Under the pieces are notes generated by a model. That model made no database searches and had not been told where the DNA came from. It saw only the letters and a list, made by a program, of their open reading frames with translations. DNA of 64,000 bases from Halomonas lysinitropha (GTDB lineage: Bacteria; Pseudomonadota; Gammaproteobacteria; Pseudomonadales; Halomonadaceae). The stretch covers positions 1 to 64,000 of the forward strand of contig NZ_CABVOU010000042.1 of the NCBI RefSeq assembly GCF_902500215.1. Reading direction: 5' to 3'. How positions within the stretch are numbered: the stretch's first letter is position 1; each line of letters starts with the position of its first letter. The position numbers were made by a program, and so were the translations under genes. This document shows, in pieces, positions 61,236 through 64,000 of this stretch.

Positions 61236-61924
61236 GCCTCGCGACGCGCCCCCTGATCGGCATTACCACCTCCGATGCCAAGAGCCGGATCGCCTGGTGG
61301 TTCGACTGGTTCGCCATCTGGCGACACGGCGGTCGACCGCGGCGTCTGTCGCCCATGCGTCCCTTTCCCGAAGCACTCGATGGCCTGATCATCGGCGGTG
61401 GCGACGACATCCAGGCCCACCTATACGACGCCGAGGTAACACTCGACGTCCGTCTTGACCCGCAACGTGATGAGCTGGAACTCGAGCTGCTGGAACGCTT
61501 TATCCCGCAAGGCAAGCCGGTACTGGGTATCTGCCGCGGCGCCCAGCTGATCAACGTCTACCAGGGCGGCACCCTGGATCCGGACATCTACACCACCCAT
61601 GAAGGACTCAAGCGCCGACGCACGGTGCTGCCGCGCAAGACCGTCGACATCGTCGCCGACAGCCAGCTGCATCGCATCCTCAAGGTAAGCTGGTGTCGCA
61701 TCAACAGCCTGCACCATCAGGCGGTACAGCGGACGGGCAAGGGCATCGAGATCGTCGCCCGAGACCGCGACGGCCTGGTGCAGGGCATCGAATCACGCAA
61801 CCACGAGTTCCTGATCGGCGTGCAATGGCACCCCGAGTGGCTGGTCTTCAATCGCCCGCAGCAACGCTTGATCCGCGCGCTGGTGAAGGCCGCCCGGCGC
61901 GGGATGTCCTCGCCCTCGTCTTAG
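61232..61924 (+). CDS. C26 family gamma-glutamyl hydrolase / glutamine amidotransferase
   Basis: The 230-residue class I amidotransferase-fold protein has the nucleophile in LGICRGAQLINVYQGGTL (cysteine at about residue 102). The partner histidine and glutamate are in IGVQWHPEWL at about residues 199-208. DGLIIGGGDDIQAHLY near 51 forms the oxyanion side. Relatives include PuuD, which cleaves gamma-glutamyl-GABA. Overlap with the amidoligase gene (ATGA) suggests it cleaves or edits the amide made by that enzyme. It also could supply ammonia. A strong hairpin follows. Confidence 0.9.
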   Translation: MSLATRPLIGITTSDAKSRIAWWFDWFAIWRHGGRPRRLSPMRPFPEALDGLIIGGGDDIQAHLYDAEVTLDVRLDPQRDELELELLERFIPQGKPVLGICRGAQLINVYQGGTLDPDIYTTHEGLKRRRTVLPRKTVDIVADSQLHRILKVSWCRINSLHHQAVQRTGKGIEIVARDRDGLVQGIESRNHEFLIGVQWHPEWLVFNRPQQRLIRALVKAARRGMSSPSS

Positions 61925-61939
61925 ACACCCCAAAAAGAC

Positions 61940-61967
61940 GCCGGAGCCACCCTGGGATGGCTCCGGC
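61940..61967. terminator. hairpin between C26 and osmC genes
   Basis: A ten-base-pair stem (61940-61949 with 61958-61967) encloses an eight-base loop. On the minus strand it is followed by TCTTTTTGG, so it is a good intrinsic terminator for osmC. It may also stop the convergent amidoligase operon. Confidence 0.8.
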
Positions 61968-62011
61968 ATTGATGCCAACTGATACCCGACCCATCAGGGC
62001 CGGGGCAGGGT

Positions 62012-62443
62012 TCAGCCTTCCAGCTTGGCCTGCAGGGTGATCTCGGCGTTGAACAGCTTGGACACGGGGCAGCCCTCCTTGGCCTTGTCGGCCGCATCCT
62101 GGAAGGCCGCCTCGTCGGCGCCCGGGATCTTCGCCACGGTGTCAAGATGGATCGCGGTGATGGCGAAGCCGCCTTCGACCTCCTCCAGGGCCACCTGGGC
62201 CTCGGTGGCGATGCGCTCGGCAGTCAGGCCGGCCTCGCCCAGGATCAGCGACAAGGCCATGGAGTAGCAGCTCGCATGGGCGGCGCCGATCAGCTCCTCC
62301 GGGTTGGAGCCTGCCTCGCCCTCGAAGCGCTTGGCGAAGCTGTAGGAAACGTTCTGGAGCACGCCGCTCTGGGTGGACACCGTCCCCTTGCCGTCCTTGA
62401 TGCCACCTTGCCAGACGGCGCTGCCGGATTTCTTGATGCTCAT
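62012..62443 (-). CDS. osmC: OsmC family peroxiredoxin
   Basis: The 143-residue protein detoxifies organic peroxides with two redox cysteines, visible in GAAHASCYSMALSLIL (about residues 53-68) and AKEGCPVSKLFNAEI (about 120-134). The N-terminal KKSGSAVWQGGIKDGKGTVST is typical of OsmC rather than Ohr. In E. coli osmC responds to osmotic and stationary-phase stress, which fits the window. It is a single gene with its own terminator. Confidence 0.92.
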   Translation of the reverse strand: MSIKKSGSAVWQGGIKDGKGTVSTQSGVLQNVSYSFAKRFEGEAGSNPEELIGAAHASCYSMALSLILGEAGLTAERIATEAQVALEEVEGGFAITAIHLDTVAKIPGADEAAFQDAADKAKEGCPVSKLFNAEITLQAKLEG

Positions 62444-62547
62444 GTCGACTCCTTCTCGTTGTCAGGGGTACTTCATTGCCTCTTCACCATACACCATGGG
62501 GATGGCCTCCTCCCGGTACAAGGCCAATGACTTCGACGACGGACAGC

Positions 62548-63096
62548 TCAGGAACCCTTCAGCGCAGCGAGCTCACGTGCCAATGTCTCATGGCTCAGTT
62601 CTCGCAGCGCCAAGATATTGCGTTCGGGAATACCCGCCGGGTCCGGATGGTGGGCCAGGGCTTGCTCCAGCCCCTTCTCGCGCAGCAGGTGCCACATCGG
62701 GAAGGGCGAACGGTTGGTAAAGTTGGCGGGATCCTCGTGCTCGGCATCCGCAAAGACGTAATCCGGGTGGAAACTCGCCAGCTGGTAGGTGCCCTCATAG
62801 CCCTGTTCCGCCAGCAGCGCCTCGGCGATGGCCAGCAGGTCCAGGTAGTCGTCGAAGGCCTCGAGCCCCTCGGTCAGCACCAGCAGGGTGGTCTCCACCT
62901 CGGGCGTCTCGTCCAGGCGGCGACACTCATCGAACAGCGCGAGCAGTGCCGCCTCGCGGTTGTGAGCCGGCACCGCAACGTAGCGAATGGTGTCGCGAGC
63001 CACCTCGCGACCGGCGAAGGGACAAATATCGCGGGCGACAACGAAGGTCTCCACCCAGGCACGGGTGGCGGCAAGGGGATCGGGCACTGTCGACAT
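62548..63096 (-). CDS. DUF1415 family protein
   Basis: The 182-residue protein matches DUF1415, with ATRAWVETFVVARDICPFAGRE at residues 9-30 and a central LAIAEALLAEQGYEGTYQLASFHPDYVF-like region. PANFTNRSPFPMWHLLRE follows at about residues 124-141. The conserved cysteine in DICPF and several histidines could bind a metal. No function is known for the family. The ATG at 63096 fits the family start. It lies alone between osmC and the endonuclease V gene. Confidence 0.82.
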   Translation of the reverse strand: MSTVPDPLAATRAWVETFVVARDICPFAGREVARDTIRYVAVPAHNREAALLALFDECRRLDETPEVETTLLVLTEGLEAFDDYLDLLAIAEALLAEQGYEGTYQLASFHPDYVFADAEHEDPANFTNRSPFPMWHLLREKGLEQALAHHPDPAGIPERNILALRELSHETLARELAALKGS

Positions 63097-63227
63097 GGTC
63101 AGCTCAATAGAAAAACGGGAAGGAAGTATATAGGGCGCTTTGCCAGAATACCCGTTTTCAGGCCCGCCAGACGATAGCGCGGCGAGCGCGGTTGGCAGGC
63201 GCCGGATGCGCCTCCGGCTAGTCCGGC

Positions 63228-63917
63228 CTACTCGCCACGCCTCGACGCCAGGCGATCCGCCAGCCGGGTCGGCTCCGGCAGCTTGGTGCGCCCAAGACAG
63301 GCCGTGACCCACTCGAGCGCCGTGGCAAGCGCCACCCGGTGCCCCGACGAGACGAAGATCGGCTTCACCTTCGCCCGCGAGCGCAGCACCGCGCCGATCA
63401 CGTCGTCATCCACGCCATCCACCAGCGGCGTCCAGTCGCCACGCGCCGGCCCCGGCTCAGTGTGGCGCCCACACAGCCGCGACTTGGCCACGCCGATGGT
63501 GGGCAGGTCGAGCCACAGCCCCAGGTGGCTGGCCACACCGATCCGCCGCGGGTGGGCGACACCCTGGCCATCCACCATCACCAGCTGGGGCGTCACCTCC
63601 AGCCGTTCGAAGGCGCCCAGCGCCGCCGGCACCTCGCGAAACGAGAGCAGCCCCGGCACATAGGGCATGCGCGTCGGCTCGCGATGTACGACTTGCGCCA
63701 CCACCTCGAACTCGCCCCCGGCGCTCGGCGGCCAGGCCAGCACCACCACCGCCGCCCGGGTGATATCGCCGCCCTGCTCGAAGCCGATATCCACACCGGC
63801 GATGCGCCTCACCGGATCCAGGCGGTCGGCCCGTTCCACGCTAGAAGCCAGGCGCTTCTGCAGGGCGATGGCCTCGCTCGGGCTGAGGTGCCATTCATGC
63901 AAGGGGGTAATCGACAT
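63228..63917 (-). CDS. nfi: endonuclease V
   Basis: Endonuclease V nicks DNA near deaminated adenine (hypoxanthine). The 229-residue protein has RIAGVDIGFEQGGD with the first metal aspartate (about residue 42). PYVPGLLSFREVPAAL follows at about 84-99 with the second acidic ligand. VMVDGQGVAHPRRIGVASHLG lies at about 112-132. The length agrees with E. coli Nfi (223). GGGAG lies five bases before the ATG at 63917. An upstream in-frame ATG at 63935 is less well placed. It reads leftward from near the window's end. Confidence 0.93.
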   Translation of the reverse strand: MSITPLHEWHLSPSEAIALQKRLASSVERADRLDPVRRIAGVDIGFEQGGDITRAAVVVLAWPPSAGGEFEVVAQVVHREPTRMPYVPGLLSFREVPAALGAFERLEVTPQLVMVDGQGVAHPRRIGVASHLGLWLDLPTIGVAKSRLCGRHTEPGPARGDWTPLVDGVDDDVIGAVLRSRAKVKPIFVSSGHRVALATALEWVTACLGRTKLPEPTRLADRLASRRGE

Positions 63918-64000
63918 CTTGGCTCCCTGATTCATCGGCGGTGCTCGGGTTAGACTAGGGCCTTTCGACCGCGTGACGGAACACCGGGAAGCCCATGCTG

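Noticed and set aside
63950-64000. Possible start of a rightward gene at 63995 with a TAGACT -10-like element
   Set aside because: Only two codons are inside the window, so coding cannot be judged.
1-64000. CRISPR arrays, insertion sequences, tRNA and rRNA genes
   Set aside because: I looked for spaced repeats, transposase-like proteins with terminal repeats, and cloverleaf or rRNA sequences, and saw none.

Overview
This window is chromosomal DNA from a high-GC gammaproteobacterium, most likely a halophile of the Halomonas type (Halomonadaceae). The main clue is a well conserved ectoine hydroxylase (ectD). Osmoregulated periplasmic glucan synthesis (opgGH), a large MscS-type channel, TRAP transport and Pseudomonas/Halomonas-like fatty-acid genes agree with this. 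The genus is inferred from family composition; no rRNA or tRNA gene is present to test it. I see no CRISPR array, insertion sequence or prophage.

Layout. 1-3.9 kb: an AT-rich left end with two small membrane proteins, one apparently truncated, then a MOSC protein with a zinc-ribbon partner and two unknown genes. 3.9-9.7 kb: single-gene units for a Zn alcohol dehydrogenase, an EamA exporter, an alpha/beta hydrolase, a Mut7-C protein and ectD. 9.7-15.4 kb: a fatty-acyl-CoA degradation block (crotonase, 3-hydroxyacyl-CoA dehydrogenase, acyl-CoA ligase, acyl-CoA dehydrogenase) with a strong dyad before the dehydrogenase. 15.4-19.5 kb: MFS transporter, methyltransferase, VOC protein, small membrane protein and an LpxL-like acyltransferase. 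19.5-26.8 kb: an OccR-like LysR regulator divergent from a TRAP transporter, a three-subunit HcnABC/opine-oxidase-like dehydrogenase and a RidA protein, which together look like one uptake-and-oxidation pathway for an amino acid derivative. 26.9-34.4 kb: YceI, an LTA-synthase-like membrane enzyme, opgG, opgH, FkbM methyltransferase and a creatininase-family hydrolase.

33.6-41.8 kb holds the most unusual region: creatininase-family hydrolase, GTP cyclohydrolase II fused to a degenerate RibB-like domain, a stand-alone RibD-type reductase, a PTPS/QueD-like protein lacking the usual catalytic residues, a BchC-like dehydrogenase, a GT4 glycosyltransferase, a SAM methyltransferase, a flippase-like membrane protein and a CDP-alcohol phosphotransferase. 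They are packed with overlapping starts and stops and look like a pathway for an undescribed GTP-derived, glycosylated and possibly membrane-linked compound. A short motif, TACAA-N5-ATACA, occurs in the control region of this cluster and again before opgG.

41.8-49.9 kb: YceI, TenA, an outer-membrane barrel, an EamA exporter, phosphate acetyltransferase, a methyltransferase, a class V aminotransferase and a CBS-BON protein. 50.1-54.3 kb: a deoxynucleoside catabolic operon (deoC, deoA, deoD, cdd) followed by a dienelactone hydrolase. 54.6-57.8 kb: a class I aminotransferase, a tiny basic protein and a large unknown protein. 57.8-61.9 kb: an MscS channel divergent from an amidoligase plus C26 glutamine-amidotransferase pair, a predicted but uncharacterised peptide-bond-forming system. 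62-64 kb: OsmC, a DUF1415 protein and endonuclease V.
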